Positions 27,800 to 37,608 of a DNA stretch of 64,000 nt are shown in pieces (the stretch's first letter is position 1; every line of letters begins with the position of its first letter). Location of the stretch: positions 248,001 to 312,000 of the forward strand of contig NZ_PIPQ01000002.1 of assembly GCF_003987015.1 (NCBI RefSeq). The letters are read 5' to 3'. The notes below the pieces were generated by a model. That model was given only the letters and a program-made list of their open reading frames with translations, was not told the DNA's origin and searched no databases. The DNA is from Aliidiomarina taiwanensis. GTDB lineage: Bacteria; Pseudomonadota; Gammaproteobacteria; Enterobacterales; Alteromonadaceae. Position numbers and translations under genes: made by a program.

Positions 27800-29035
27800 G
27801 TGATAGTAAAAAATGAAGAAGGAACCATGATCGTAAGCCTGGATGTTGGCACCAGTAAGGTGACCGCATTAATTGGCGAAATACTCCCTGACGGTGAGTT
27901 AAGTGTGATTGGCGTAGGGGTAACGCCCTCGCGTGGCATGGACAAGGGAGGCGTAAACGACCTCAACCTTGTGGTGCAGTCAATCCAAACGGCCGTCAAT
28001 GAAGCTGAGCTTATGGCAGACTGCCGAGCCTCTGCAGTGTACCTGAATATTTCAGGTCGCCACATTAGCTGCCAGAATGAAAGCGGCATGGTGCCCATAG
28101 GCGACGTGGAAGTAACCCAGGAAGATGTGGAAAACGTGATTCACGCAGCTCAGTCGGTGCCTATTGCCCAAGAGCGTCGAATTTTGCATGTGTTACCACA
28201 AGAGTTTGTTATTGACTCGCAAGAAAGCATTAAAAGCCCGATTGGTATGTCGGGCGTGCGTATGGAAGCCCTGGTACACATTATTACCTGTGCCAACGAT
28301 ATGGCTAAAAACATTATAAAGGCCGTGGAGCGCTGCGAATTACAAGTAGAAGGCTTAGTGTTTTCTGCCTTGTCATCGAGCCATGCGGTATTAACGGACG
28401 ACGAAAAAGAGTTAGGTTGTGCGCTTGTGGATATGGGTGGAGGCACCATCGACATTTGCATATATGCAGGAGGCGTATTACGCCATACGGCGGTTATTCC
28501 AGTTGGCGGTAACCAGGTGACCAATGATATTGCCAAAATTTTCCGCACGCCGTTGGGTAATGCAGAAGACATTAAAGTGCAGTATGCCTGTGCAGTGCGT
28601 CAAATGGTGAGCAACGAAGACACCATAGAAGTGCCTTCTGTCGGAGGCCGTGCCGCCCGCATTATGAGCCGCCACACCCTAGCAGAAGTGGTGGAACCAA
28701 GATATTTAGAGCTGTTTGAACTAGTGCGAGACGAAATTGAACGCACAGGTTTAGACAATCAAATTGCAGCAGGGGTTGTATTAACAGGTGGTACAAGCAA
28801 AATGGAAGGTGCCGTCGACTTTGCTGAGCAAGTATTTCAAATGCCGGTGCGCCTAGGTGGCCCATTAGGTGTGAAAGGATTAACAGATTATGTGAGCGAT
28901 CCTGTTTATGCCACAGCGGTTGGTCTGTTAAAATTCGGACAGCTTGAGTTGGCAGAACAAGAAAAAGAGAGAAGCCGACAAATAGAAGGGCGCATTTGGA
29001 CGCGACTGAAAAGCTGGTTCCGAGGCGAGTTTTAG
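27800..29035 (+). CDS. ftsA: Cell division protein FtsA
   Basis: A 411-aa actin-like ATPase that tethers FtsZ to the membrane and recruits later divisome proteins. GTG at 27800, one base after the ftsQ stop with AGGTGA 5 bases upstream, gives an N-terminus aligned with E. coli FtsA; ATG at 27827 (AAGGA close upstream) would drop nine residues. Motifs: SLDVGTSKVTALIGEILPDG, GMDKGGVNDLN, ALVDMGGGTIDICIY and GVVLTGGTSKMEG. The C-terminus RLKSWFRGEF is the amphipathic membrane-targeting helix. Confidence 0.95.
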   Translation: MIVKNEEGTMIVSLDVGTSKVTALIGEILPDGELSVIGVGVTPSRGMDKGGVNDLNLVVQSIQTAVNEAELMADCRASAVYLNISGRHISCQNESGMVPIGDVEVTQEDVENVIHAAQSVPIAQERRILHVLPQEFVIDSQESIKSPIGMSGVRMEALVHIITCANDMAKNIIKAVERCELQVEGLVFSALSSSHAVLTDDEKELGCALVDMGGGTIDICIYAGGVLRHTAVIPVGGNQVTNDIAKIFRTPLGNAEDIKVQYACAVRQMVSNEDTIEVPSVGGRAARIMSRHTLAEVVEPRYLELFELVRDEIERTGLDNQIAAGVVLTGGTSKMEGAVDFAEQVFQMPVRLGGPLGVKGLTDYVSDPVYATAVGLLKFGQLELAEQEKERSRQIEGRIWTRLKSWFRGEF

Positions 29036-29084
29036 AACGTTGGGGTAACAAGAAGAACTACAGGAAAGTGGAGAGGTAAAAACT

Positions 29085-30269
29085 ATGAACATGTTCGAGA
29101 TAATGGAACAGTTTGAAACAGACGCGGTGATTAAGGTCATTGGTGTTGGTGGCGGGGGCGGTAATGCCGTACAACACATGGTGGCGCAGTCCATTGAAGG
29201 CGTTCAGTTTCTAGCAGCGAATACAGACGCGCAGGCATTACGTCGTAACGATGCGGAAATTACCATCCAATTGGGCGGTGAGATCACCAAGGGCCTCGGA
29301 GCCGGTGCAAACCCAGAAGTGGGACGTTTGGCAGCGGAAGAAAACCGGGAAGAAATTGCCGGTTACCTCGAGGGTTCGGACATGGTCTTTATTGCCGCAG
29401 GTATGGGCGGTGGTACAGGTACTGGTGCTGCACCTATTGTTGCGGAAATTGCCAAAGAAATGGGCATACTCACCGTTGCTGTTGTCACTAAGCCTTTCTC
29501 CTTTGAAGGGAAGAAGCGCATGGCTGCAGCGGAAGAGGGTATGGCTGAGTTAGCAAAACATGTGGACTCGCTGATTACCATTCCAAACGAAAAACTACTA
29601 AAAGTACTTGGCCGAGGCACTTCCTTGCTTGACGCATTTGGTGCGGCAAACAACGTCCTGTTAGGTGCGGTGCAAGGTATTGCAGAACTTATTACCCGCC
29701 CAGGTTTAATTAACGTGGACTTTGCGGACGTGCAAACGGTGATGCGTGAAATGGGCACGGCCATGATGGGAACCGGAATAGCCAGTGGCGAAGAGCGTGC
29801 ACAAGAAGCCGCTGAAATGGCGATTAACAGCCCGTTACTTGAAGACATTGACTTGTCCGGCGCTCGTGGTGTGCTAGTGAATGTCACTGCAGGTATGGAC
29901 ATGAGCATGGAAGAGTTTGACACCGTAGGTCAGACGGTTCGCGCCTTCGCTTCCGACAATGCCAGCGTTATTATTGGTGCTGTTATTGACGTAGACATGT
30001 CTGACGAAATGCGTGTAACCGTTGTTGCTACAGGTATTGGTGCAGAGCGTAAGCCTGACATTTCCCTAGTAGAGCCACGCAAAGCAGAAGCTTCAGGAAC
30101 ACGTGCGCAGCAAACCCCACGCACATACCAGGGCAATACAGCGACAGCGCCTAAACTAGAAGAAGAACCACAAAAAGCGGAAGAGCCGGCAACAGCACCG
30201 CGTACAAAAGGGAACCCAGACCAAGACTTTTTGGACATTCCTGCGTTTTTACGCCGGCAGGCAGATTAG
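29085..30269 (+). CDS. ftsZ: Cell division GTPase FtsZ
   Basis: A 394-aa tubulin homologue that forms the Z-ring. N-terminal [20 protein letters not shown], the tubulin signature [10 protein letters not shown], and the T7 loop region [11 protein letters not shown] are intact. A proline/threonine-rich linker (about 318-375) leads to the conserved C-terminal peptide [14 protein letters not shown], the docking site for FtsA, ZipA and MinC. A GAGAGGT ribosome site lies 7 bases before the ATG. Last gene of the dcw cluster proper. Confidence 0.98.
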   Translation: MNMFEIMEQFETDAVIKVIGVGGGGGNAVQHMVAQSIEGVQFLAANTDAQALRRNDAEITIQLGGEITKGLGAGANPEVGRLAAEENREEIAGYLEGSDMVFIAAGMGGGTGTGAAPIVAEIAKEMGILTVAVVTKPFSFEGKKRMAAAEEGMAELAKHVDSLITIPNEKLLKVLGRGTSLLDAFGAANNVLLGAVQGIAELITRPGLINVDFADVQTVMREMGTAMMGTGIASGEERAQEAAEMAINSPLLEDIDLSGARGVLVNVTAGMDMSMEEFDTVGQTVRAFASDNASVIIGAVIDVDMSDEMRVTVVATGIGAERKPDISLVEPRKAEASGTRAQQTPRTYQGNTATAPKLEEEPQKAEEPATAPRTKGNPDQDFLDIPAFLRRQAD

Positions 30270-30275
30270 GCTAAA

Positions 30276-30310
30276 AAATAGCCACTGGCTTGACCAGTGG
30301 TCTGCTATTT
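30276..30310 (+). terminator. Stem-loop between ftsZ and lpxC
   Basis: AAATAGC-CACTGG pairs with CCAGTG-GCTATTT, with a 3-nt bulge in the right arm, giving 13 bp. No uninterrupted T run follows directly (TATTTGTTATGATTTTT), so it may be a weak terminator, a pause or a processing site before lpxC. Confidence 0.45.
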
Positions 30311-30327
30311 GTTATGATTTTTGCCGT

Positions 30328-30359
30328 TTGACAATTTTTTATTGCCGAAAGGGTAAAGC
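30328..30359 (+). promoter_or_regulatory. Candidate lpxC promoter
   Basis: A perfect TTGACA (30328-30333) lies 97 bases before the lpxC ATG, but the only -10-like hexamer nearby, TAAAGC (30354-30359), has a 20-bp spacer and poor match. Listed because lpxC often has its own promoter after ftsZ. Confidence 0.3.
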
Positions 30360-30430
30360 ATAACCTAGTAAAAGGCAGGTAAGCGATTGGTGCACGAGCT
30401 GACTATGCGCCATAGCAAGGGGATATTGTA

Positions 30431-31345
30431 ATGATTAAGCAACGAACACTAAAAGAAGCGATTGCAACCACTGGTGTAGGCCTCCATAAGGGAAATAAGG
30501 TCAACTTGATGTTGCGTCCGGCTGCCCCAGACACGGGTATTGTGTTCCGCCGCACCGATCTCGATCCTGTAGTCGAGATTAAAGCGTCGCCTGAACTAGT
30601 ACGTGACACCCGTATGTGTACTTGCTTAATTAATGACGACAATGTGCGCGTTTCCACCGTAGAGCACTTGCTTGCTGCAGTGGCGGCTATGGGTATCGAC
30701 AACCTGTACGTGGAAATAGACTCCCATGAAATTCCTATTATGGATGGTAGCTCGCATCCGTTTATTTACTTGTTACAGTCTGCTGGTGTGCAAGAACAGT
30801 CAAAACTAAAGCGCTTTATACGGGTGAAAAAGCCAATTCGTGTAGAAGAGGGCGATAAGTGGGCCGAATTGTTACCCCATAACGGTTTCCGCATCGACTT
30901 TGCGATTGAGTTTGATCACCCGGTTATTGCCGGCTCGAACCAAATGGTGTCTATGGACTTCAGCAGCCAGAACTTTATCCGTGACATTAGCCGTGCACGT
31001 ACCTTCGGCTTTATGAAAGACATAGAGTTGTTGCGTGCAAACAATTTGGCCCTTGGTGGTAGCATGGACAACGCCGTGGTCCTCGATGAGTTTCGCGTGT
31101 TAAATAACGACGGCTTACGTTACGACGACGAGTTTGTAAAGCATAAAGTATTAGACGCTGTAGGCGACTTATACATGGCGGGCCACAGTATTCTGGGCCA
31201 TTTGCGTGCCTTCAAGTCAGGCCATGCATTGAATAATCAGCTTCTTGTTGCGCTTATGCAAGAACAGGAAGCGTGGGAGTTTGTAACCTTTGAGGAGCCT
31301 GCAGCTGAGGCTCCAATTAGTTACTTAAGCCCTGTTATTGCTTAA
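30431..31345 (+). CDS. lpxC: UDP-3-O-acyl-N-acetylglucosamine deacetylase
   Basis: A 304-aa zinc deacetylase, the committed step of lipid A synthesis. Zinc ligands are visible: His in STVEHLLAA (residue about 79), and His/Asp in [20 protein letters not shown], with the catalytic His further on in [14 protein letters not shown]. Length matches E. coli LpxC (305 aa). Its stop overlaps the convergent dciA stop by 11 bases with no intervening terminator. Confidence 0.98.
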   Translation: MIKQRTLKEAIATTGVGLHKGNKVNLMLRPAAPDTGIVFRRTDLDPVVEIKASPELVRDTRMCTCLINDDNVRVSTVEHLLAAVAAMGIDNLYVEIDSHEIPIMDGSSHPFIYLLQSAGVQEQSKLKRFIRVKKPIRVEEGDKWAELLPHNGFRIDFAIEFDHPVIAGSNQMVSMDFSSQNFIRDISRARTFGFMKDIELLRANNLALGGSMDNAVVLDEFRVLNNDGLRYDDEFVKHKVLDAVGDLYMAGHSILGHLRAFKSGHALNNQLLVALMQEQEAWEFVTFEEPAAEAPISYLSPVIA

Positions 31346-31646
31346 ACAGGGAAGGGTCGACACGTATGTCGATGCTTTTTACTTGAATTTCAGGTGTTTT
31401 CTTGAAATTCTTAAGTATGTTTTTTTCCGTCAGTTTCAAGCGCGTAGCCCAAGCAGCACTTGCTACGGCAACTGACAGTACCCCATCACGAAGCCCTATG
31501 CATCGTGAGGCCGCAGCAAGTTCTTTGGAAATGGCTTGCTGCCAGAGTGCGCTAAGATGCTCGGCCTTGTTCGAACGTTGACTCAATTCAGCAAGCGTTC
31601 CGCGAGCCAGTAGCTGTTGGAGTGTTTTTGGCGGTTTATTTAGCAT
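31335..31646 (-). CDS. dciA: DciA-like protein (DUF721), replicative helicase loader family
   Basis: A 103-aa DUF721 protein: [24 protein letters not shown], then the KH-like core ([39 protein letters not shown]). DciA is the ancestral DnaB loader in bacteria without phage-derived DnaC, and the gene between lpxC and secA in Vibrio-like genomes is this family. The ATG at 31646 is preferred: upstream residues in the frame (to 31691) run into the divergent peptidase gene and are not family-like. Function is inferred. Confidence 0.8.
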   Translation of the reverse strand: MLNKPPKTLQQLLARGTLAELSQRSNKAEHLSALWQQAISKELAAASRCIGLRDGVLSVAVASAAWATRLKLTEKNILKNFKKTPEIQVKSIDIRVDPSLFKQ

Positions 31647-31678
31647 GTAAAATAACCAACTGAGTGAGTGAATGTTGC

Positions 31679-32608
31679 ATGAGTTTAGCAATCCAAATTA
31701 AAAGCCGGAAGGGCACCTATAAGGTAAACCTTTCTAGGCGGCGTCTACTCACTATATTAGGCGTTACTTTGTTCCTAATTACAAGCTACTACCAACCTTG
31801 GCAAGACCAAGGTGTCCCACCTGCCTATGCGCAAGAGCGTATTCAACAAAAACAAACAGAACTGGCGATGGAGTCGGCTGCATTACAGCAGGTGCGCAGT
31901 CAGGTTCAGCGCGAGCTTTCTGCTTTAACCATGAAAATGGGTGAATTACAGGGTCAGCTACGCCGCCTAGAAGCTTACAGCAAGCAGCTGAGTGCTTCTG
32001 TTGAAGGTGCCCAGCAAGCGCCCCTTTTGGCGCAGTCTGTGCCTATGGGTGGCCCCGAAAGCAATGTAGATGAATGGCCTTTAGTCACCGACCATAGCTT
32101 GCTGAATGAACTAGACGCCATGCTGGCGCAAATAAAAGAGCAACAAAATCAACTCCAGGTCCTTGAGTCTGTGATGGTTCATCACCATATAGATGATGCA
32201 CGCTTCATTGCAGGGCGTCCGATTAGCACGGGTTGGCTAGCTTCTGAATATGGTATTCGCCGTGATCCATTTACCGGAACTCCTACCATGCACCGCGGTA
32301 TAGATTATGCTGCGGACTTAGGAACCCCTGTAGCTGCTACGGGCGCAGGTATTGTGACACATGCTGGCCGTCGCTCCGGCTATGGCTACTTGGTAGAAGT
32401 AGACCATGGTGCAGGACTAAGAACCCGTTATGCGCACTTAGACAGCTACCAAGTTAAAGTGGGTGACGTTGTTACGCGGGGTCAAGTCATTGGTGAAGTT
32501 GGGCAAACAGGTCGAGCAACAGGGCCACATGTGCATTACGAAGTACTGGAAAATGGGCGTCATATAAACCCTGTAAATTACGTATTACGCCGTGCACCTG
32601 AACGTTAG
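31679..32608 (+). CDS. M23-family peptidase / LytM-domain protein
   Basis: A 309-aa membrane-anchored protein: a basic cytoplasmic start, one transmembrane helix (about residues 25-40), a coiled coil (about 52-115, QQKQTELAMESAALQQVRSQ region) and a C-terminal LytM domain. Metal ligands HRGIDYAAD (HxxxD) and HVHYEV are intact, so it may be an active endopeptidase rather than a degenerate EnvC-type activator. The start at 31679 (MSLAIQI) is chosen over a GTG at 31664; no clear ribosome site is present. Position before secA, where E. coli has secM, is common in Alteromonadales and Vibrio. Confidence 0.88.
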   Translation: MSLAIQIKSRKGTYKVNLSRRRLLTILGVTLFLITSYYQPWQDQGVPPAYAQERIQQKQTELAMESAALQQVRSQVQRELSALTMKMGELQGQLRRLEAYSKQLSASVEGAQQAPLLAQSVPMGGPESNVDEWPLVTDHSLLNELDAMLAQIKEQQNQLQVLESVMVHHHIDDARFIAGRPISTGWLASEYGIRRDPFTGTPTMHRGIDYAADLGTPVAATGAGIVTHAGRRSGYGYLVEVDHGAGLRTRYAHLDSYQVKVGDVVTRGQVIGEVGQTGRATGPHVHYEVLENGRHINPVNYVLRRAPER

Positions 32609-32622
32609 GCGCAGCATTTTTA

Positions 32623-32659
32623 AAAACGGCACCTAGATAGGTGCCGTTTTGTTTTTTTT
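32623..32659 (+). terminator. Rho-independent terminator before secA
   Basis: AAAACGGCACCT and AGGTGCCGTTTT pair over 12 bp around AGAT, followed by GTTTTTTTT. Confidence 0.93.
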
Positions 32660-32661
32660 AA

Positions 32662-32667
32662 TATACT
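32662..32667 (+). promoter_or_regulatory. Candidate -10 element for secA
   Basis: TATACT lies 58 bases before the secA ATG, right after the terminator T tract. The -35 region would fall inside the terminator stem and is poor. Confidence 0.35.
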
Positions 32668-32724
32668 ATTGTCCGGCTCATTCGCAGGCAATTCACCGGA
32701 ATTAAACTCAGGAATTCTAAGTAA

Positions 32725-35430
32725 ATGATTGGTAGTTTAGTTAAACGCATATTTGGTAGCCGTAACGATCGCATAATTCGTAAATTAACAAAAGAAACGG
32801 AGCGCATTAATGCGCTTGAGGCAGAATTTGAAGCCTTATCTGACGAAGCGTTACAGGCGAAAACAGCAGAGTTCAAACAGCGCCTAGAAGAAGGTGCAGA
32901 ACTTAATAGTTTGGTTGTAGAAGCATTCGCTGTTGTACGTGAAGCCAGTAAGCGCGTGTTTGGCATGCGCCATTTCGACGTGCAAATGATTGGCGGCATG
33001 ATTCTTAACGACAACCGCATTGCTGAAATGCGCACCGGTGAAGGTAAAACGTTAACGGCCACTTTGCCGGCCTACCTAAACGCACTCACAGGGCGTGGCG
33101 TACATATTATTACGGTGAACGACTACTTAGCCAGCCGTGACGCAGACTGGAGCCGACCCCTCTTTGAATTCCTTGGCATGACAGTAGCCTGCAATATTGC
33201 CGGTATGCACCCACAAGCGAAAAAAGAAGCCTACCAAGCAGACATTTTATACGGCACAAACAACGAGTTTGGCTTTGACTACCTGCGGGACAATATGGCG
33301 TTTTCACCCGCTGAACGCGTACAGCGGGACTTGTACTACGCTGTGATAGACGAAGTAGACTCGATATTAATCGATGAAGCCCGTACCCCGCTCATTATTT
33401 CCGGCCCTGCGGAAGACTCTTCGGAGCTCTACCGTCAAATTAATGCGTTAGTACCGCGCTTAACACGTCAAACCCATGAAGACGGTAAAGAGGAAGAAGG
33501 CGACGAAAGTGGCGACTTTACCATTGACGAGAAAGCGCGCCAGTTGCACTTAACAGAAGCAGGCCAAGAGAACATTGAGAACATTCTGCGTGAAGCAGGC
33601 TTGTTGGAAGAAGCGGACTCCCTGTATTCTGCAGGAAACATTTCATTATTACACCATGTCAATGCGGCGTTACGTGCGCATCACTTGTTCCAGCGCGATG
33701 TAGACTACATAGTCAAAGACGAACAAATCGTGATTGTAGACGAGCACACGGGACGCACAATGGAAGGTCGTCGTTGGTCGGAAGGGCTACACCAAGCTGT
33801 TGAAGCAAAAGAAGGTGTGCCCATTCAAAACGAAAACCAAACATTGGCGTCTATTACATTCCAGAACTACTTCCGCTTGTACGAAAAGCTTTCAGGAATG
33901 ACAGGGACTGCGGACACGGAAGCTTTTGAGTTTCAGCAAATTTATGGCTTGGAAACCATTGTGGTACCCACCAACAAGCCAATGATTCGCGACGACCGTG
34001 CCGACCTTATTTATATTACAGCGGAAGACAAATACAAGGCCATTATTGAAGACATTCGCGAGCAACGTGACGCTGGGCGTCCAGTTCTTGTGGGGACTAG
34101 TTCTATCGAAACGTCTGAGCTTGTTTCTCGCCTGTTAAAGAAAGAAAAAATAAAGCACAAAGTACTGAATGCGAAGTTCCATGAGCAGGAAGCAGAAATC
34201 ATTGAGCAAGCAGGTCAAGCCGGAGCTGTAACCATAGCAACAAACATGGCGGGCCGTGGTACGGACATTGTTCTTGGCGGTAACTTGCAGGCCGAGCTTG
34301 ACCAGCTTGGTGAAGCCGACGAGCAACAAATAACGCGTGTGCGTAAGGCATGGCAAGAACGTCACGACGCGGTTATAGCGGCTGGCGGTTTGCATATTAT
34401 TGGTACTGAGCGCCACGAGTCACGTCGAATTGATAACCAGCTTCGTGGTCGTGCGGGCCGTCAAGGTGACCCGGGCTCTTCACGCTTCTACTTGTCGCTT
34501 GAAGACAGCTTGATGCGCATTTTTGCGTCCGAGCGTATGAGTGCCATGATGCAACGCTTAGGCATGAAGCCAGGTGAAGCAATTGAACACCCGTGGGTAA
34601 CCAAAGCGATTGAAAACGCACAACGTAAAGTGGAAGCGCGTAACTTCGATATTCGTAAACAGCTGCTGGAGTATGACGATGTTGCCAACGACCAGCGTAA
34701 GGTTGTATACAGCCAGCGCAATGAGTTGCTGGATGAAGGGGACGTAGCAGAAACCATTCAAGTGATTCGCAAAGACGTACTCAATAACGTTATTTCTGAA
34801 TACATTCCACCAGAGTCTTTAGAAGAAATGTGGGATGTGCCGAACCTAGAAAAACGTTTGCAAAGCGACTTCGACCTAAACTTGCCATTGCAAGAGTGGT
34901 TAGAGAAAGACGACAAGTTGTTCGAAGAACTGCTGCGTGAACGCATTATTGAAGAAGCTGAGAAAGCTTACCAAGAAAAAGAACAGCAAGTGGGTGAGCA
35001 GGTTCTGCGGAACTTTGAGAAAGCCGTGATGCTACAAAGCTTAGACACGCACTGGAAAGAACACTTGGCGGCGATGGACCATTTACGTCAAGGCATTCAC
35101 TTACGTGGTTACGCGCAAAAGAACCCGAAACAAGAGTATAAGCGTGAAGCTTACGAATTGTTTATGGATATGCTGGAGTCGTTGAAAGTCGACGTGATTA
35201 GCGTATTAAGTAAAGTGAAGGTACGGGCTGAAGAAGATGTGGAAGCCGTTGAGGAACAGCGTCGTAAGGCGGATCAAGTACCTCACCAATACACCCATGC
35301 ATCGGCAGAAGCCGCACCTCAAGCGGATGGCCAGCCTATGGTACGTGAAGGCGAAAAAGTGGGTCGTAACGACCCGTGCCCTTGTGGTTCAGGTAAAAAG
35401 TATAAGCACTGCCACGGTAAGTTAACCTAA
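32725..35430 (+). CDS. secA: Preprotein translocase ATPase SecA
   Basis: A 901-aa motor that drives preproteins through SecYEG. Family landmarks: [20 protein letters not shown] (Walker A), [21 protein letters not shown] (Walker B), [29 protein letters not shown] and the [19 protein letters not shown] helicase motif. The C-terminal zinc motif [14 protein letters not shown] (for SecB and ribosome binding) is intact. No secM-like arrest gene precedes it, so translation-arrest control as in E. coli is not expected. Confidence 0.99.
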   Translation: MIGSLVKRIFGSRNDRIIRKLTKETERINALEAEFEALSDEALQAKTAEFKQRLEEGAELNSLVVEAFAVVREASKRVFGMRHFDVQMIGGMILNDNRIAEMRTGEGKTLTATLPAYLNALTGRGVHIITVNDYLASRDADWSRPLFEFLGMTVACNIAGMHPQAKKEAYQADILYGTNNEFGFDYLRDNMAFSPAERVQRDLYYAVIDEVDSILIDEARTPLIISGPAEDSSELYRQINALVPRLTRQTHEDGKEEEGDESGDFTIDEKARQLHLTEAGQENIENILREAGLLEEADSLYSAGNISLLHHVNAALRAHHLFQRDVDYIVKDEQIVIVDEHTGRTMEGRRWSEGLHQAVEAKEGVPIQNENQTLASITFQNYFRLYEKLSGMTGTADTEAFEFQQIYGLETIVVPTNKPMIRDDRADLIYITAEDKYKAIIEDIREQRDAGRPVLVGTSSIETSELVSRLLKKEKIKHKVLNAKFHEQEAEIIEQAGQAGAVTIATNMAGRGTDIVLGGNLQAELDQLGEADEQQITRVRKAWQERHDAVIAAGGLHIIGTERHESRRIDNQLRGRAGRQGDPGSSRFYLSLEDSLMRIFASERMSAMMQRLGMKPGEAIEHPWVTKAIENAQRKVEARNFDIRKQLLEYDDVANDQRKVVYSQRNELLDEGDVAETIQVIRKDVLNNVISEYIPPESLEEMWDVPNLEKRLQSDFDLNLPLQEWLEKDDKLFEELLRERIIEEAEKAYQEKEQQVGEQVLRNFEKAVMLQSLDTHWKEHLAAMDHLRQGIHLRGYAQKNPKQEYKREAYELFMDMLESLKVDVISVLSKVKVRAEEDVEAVEEQRRKADQVPHQYTHASAEAAPQADGQPMVREGEKVGRNDPCPCGSGKKYKHCHGKLT

Positions 35431-35841
35431 GTGAGTCAACTTGTGCAGGTAGCGGTTGGCGTTGTGATAAACGCCAACCAGCAGATACTGTTGAGTTTAC
35501 GTGCTGCCCATCAGCACCAGGGCGGGCGTTGGGAGTTTCCGGGCGGTAAAATAGAAGCCCATGAAACGCCCCAGCAAGGATTAACCCGCGAGCTTCATGA
35601 AGAACTAGGGGTGCAGGTGCAGTCTGCCGAGCCCCTTTGTTGTATTACTCATACCTACCCAGAAAAACAGGTAGCGTTAAATGTATGGTGGGTAACAGGC
35701 TTTAGCGGAGACGTGGAAGGGAAAGAAGGTCAGGCGTGGCGCTGGGTACCAGCAAAGGACCTTAGCCAATACCAGTTCCCAGACGCAAACACCCCCATTC
35801 TTCGTGCCATTGAAAAGAAACTAGGCCTGACAGGCCCTTAG
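35431..35841 (+). CDS. mutT: 8-oxo-dGTP diphosphatase MutT
   Basis: A 136-aa Nudix hydrolase that removes 8-oxo-dGTP from the nucleotide pool. The Nudix box reads [20 protein letters not shown] with EELGV following (GX5EX7REUXEEXGU satisfied). It starts with GTG directly after the secA stop, so it is probably translationally coupled to secA, as the secA-mutT order in E. coli suggests. Its 3' end overlaps convergent yacG by 4 bases. Confidence 0.94.
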   Translation: MSQLVQVAVGVVINANQQILLSLRAAHQHQGGRWEFPGGKIEAHETPQQGLTRELHEELGVQVQSAEPLCCITHTYPEKQVALNVWWVTGFSGDVEGKEGQAWRWVPAKDLSQYQFPDANTPILRAIEKKLGLTGP

Positions 35842-36038
35842 TAGCCCCATTCGTCACTGCCTTCATTGGCGCTCATAGGTAACTCTTCTCCAGGAATGCG
35901 CTTTTCTTCGTTCGCCCATTCGCCTAAATCAATTAGCTTACAACGTTCGCTGCAAAACGGCCGAAAGGTGGAGCTAGGTAGCCATTCAACTTGCTTCTGG
36001 CAGGTGGGGCAATTTACGCGTGTAACCGACTGACTCAT
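35838..36038 (-). CDS. yacG: DNA gyrase inhibitor YacG (zinc-binding)
   Basis: A 66-aa protein with one C4 zinc site: Cys10 and Cys13 (CPTC), Cys29 and Cys33 (FCSERC), followed by the family signature [15 protein letters not shown]. coli YacG binds GyrB and blocks DNA binding by gyrase. Last gene of the minus-strand run that begins with the retropepsin gene; order coaE-yacG is conserved. Confidence 0.95.
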   Translation of the reverse strand: MSQSVTRVNCPTCQKQVEWLPSSTFRPFCSERCKLIDLGEWANEEKRIPGEELPMSANEGSDEWGY

Positions 36039-36109
36039 AATACTCTCTACTTCTTTTATTAAATGGCTGCGCGCCTATGATAAGGGCGAGACAAGCTTGT
36101 CTTCAAGGT

Positions 36110-36718
36110 TCATTGTTCACTTAGTTGCAAATAGAACTGGTGCAGGGCTTCAACTCGGGCATCGAGGGTGTCGATGGGAAGGCTATTGTCGATGACTTCT
36201 GTGGCTTTGTCTAAACGCTGTTGGCGTGACCACTGGGCTTGCATAATAGCCTGCACCTGCGCTAAATCTACATCGTCCCGTTGCATGGTACGCTCTATTT
36301 GCACTGACTCGGGAACATCCACAACCAAGGTGCGTAAGCAGTAGGTGTCTAACTGATTTTCAAATAATAAAGGGGCAGAAAGAATCACATAAGGGGAACG
36401 TGCTTCTTCAAGCTGGCTGAGTAAACGCGCCCGAATGGCTGGATGCATAAGCTGATTCAGTTGCTCTTTTTTGCTGGAGTCGGAAAAAACCAATTGCCGC
36501 AAGGCCGCTCGGTTTAAGCGCCCATTCGGGTGCAAAATGTCTGTGCCGAAAGTATCGGCGAGTGTGTCGAGTAAAGGCTCGCCCGGCTCGACAACCTCGC
36601 GGGCAACAAGGTCGGCGTCAACCACCACAATTTGTCGGGTAGCAAATAAGTCAGACACTGTGGTTTTGCCGCTGCCTATGCCGCCGGTGAGACCTACTAC
36701 AAATTGTGCTTCAGTCAT
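36110..36718 (-). CDS. coaE: Dephospho-CoA kinase
   Basis: A 202-aa kinase for the last step of coenzyme A synthesis. P-loop GLTGGIGSGKTTVSDLF at residues about 9-25, then VVDADLVAREVVEPG and the lid region IRARLLSQLEEARSPYVILSAPLLFE. It lies 9 bases after pilD, as in E. coli and Pseudomonas. Confidence 0.96.
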   Translation of the reverse strand: MTEAQFVVGLTGGIGSGKTTVSDLFATRQIVVVDADLVAREVVEPGEPLLDTLADTFGTDILHPNGRLNRAALRQLVFSDSSKKEQLNQLMHPAIRARLLSQLEEARSPYVILSAPLLFENQLDTYCLRTLVVDVPESVQIERTMQRDDVDLAQVQAIMQAQWSRQQRLDKATEVIDNSLPIDTLDARVEALHQFYLQLSEQ

Positions 36719-36727
36719 GCAGCCTCC

Positions 36728-37588
36728 TTAAAGCCCAAGCCATTGCCAATAAGCATGGTACAAGCTCTCGCCAAAAAATAAAGCGACCATACCCGCGAAT
36801 GCTAAAAAGGGACCAAAGGGCATTGGGTTGCCCTGCTGGTGTCGTTGAAACCCTATCATAATAAGGCCAAAAGCAGCACCTATTACCGATGACAACAAAA
36901 TGATCATGGGTAACATCTGCCAACCAAGCCAGGCTCCAAGGGCGGCGAGCAATTTAAAGTCGCCATAGCCCATACCTTCTTTGCCGGTTAATAGTTTAAA
37001 AAGCCAAAACACCAACCACAGGCACAAGTACCCTGCTGCAGCACCAATAATTGCGTCGGTCGGCGTCACCGGGGTTACCCAGACACTCGCAAGTAGGCCA
37101 AGCCATACCAAAGGCAAGGTAAGCTGGTCGGGTAGTAGCATGTGCTGTTTGTCGATGCAGGTTAAAATGAGCAGGAGGTAGACAAAAACAGCATAACTCC
37201 AGCCCAGCAGCGAAAACTCAAAGAAATATATGCACAGAGCCGTTAGAAAAGCAGCGCCTGCTTCCACTGCCGGGTAGCGCCATGAAATAGGCTGTTGGCA
37301 GTGGCGACAGGCCCCGCCTTGCAACAGGAAGCTGAGTAGTGGAATGTTTTCATACCAACGTAAGGGGGTTTGGCAGTGAGGGCAGTGAGAGCCGGGAAAA
37401 GCGATATCGAACCGAGCCTGCTCGGATACCTCGCTGCTGTTAGCCTCTGCACATTCTTGTTGCCACTGGCGCTGCATCATAACGGGTAGACGGGCAATAA
37501 CCACATTGGCAAAGCTGCCAAAAAGCAAGCCAATGAAGGCAGCGAGGCTAAGGCCTAGAGCCGGGTAAGATTGAATGAGTTCGAGCAT
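36728..37588 (-). CDS. pilD: Type IV prepilin peptidase / N-methyltransferase PilD
   Basis: A 286-aa integral membrane aspartyl protease that removes prepilin leaders and methylates the new N-terminus. The cytoplasmic loop carries the double CxxC (CPHC and CRHC about 30 residues apart), needed for the methylase part. Catalytic aspartates are in CIDKQHMLLPD and GMGYGDFKLLAALGAWLG. About eight membrane helices. Fourth gene of pilABCD; it could also process type II secretion pseudopilins encoded elsewhere. Confidence 0.95.
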   Translation of the reverse strand: MLELIQSYPALGLSLAAFIGLLFGSFANVVIARLPVMMQRQWQQECAEANSSEVSEQARFDIAFPGSHCPHCQTPLRWYENIPLLSFLLQGGACRHCQQPISWRYPAVEAGAAFLTALCIYFFEFSLLGWSYAVFVYLLLILTCIDKQHMLLPDQLTLPLVWLGLLASVWVTPVTPTDAIIGAAAGYLCLWLVFWLFKLLTGKEGMGYGDFKLLAALGAWLGWQMLPMIILLSSVIGAAFGLIMIGFQRHQQGNPMPFGPFLAFAGMVALFFGESLYHAYWQWLGL

Positions 37589-37608
37589 AAAAGGTCCTTC
37601 TAAATTCG

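Noticed and set aside
31346-32724. A secM-type translation-arrest gene before secA
   Set aside because: The space holds dciA and an M23 peptidase gene followed by a strong terminator; no short exported protein with an arrest-like C-terminus is present.
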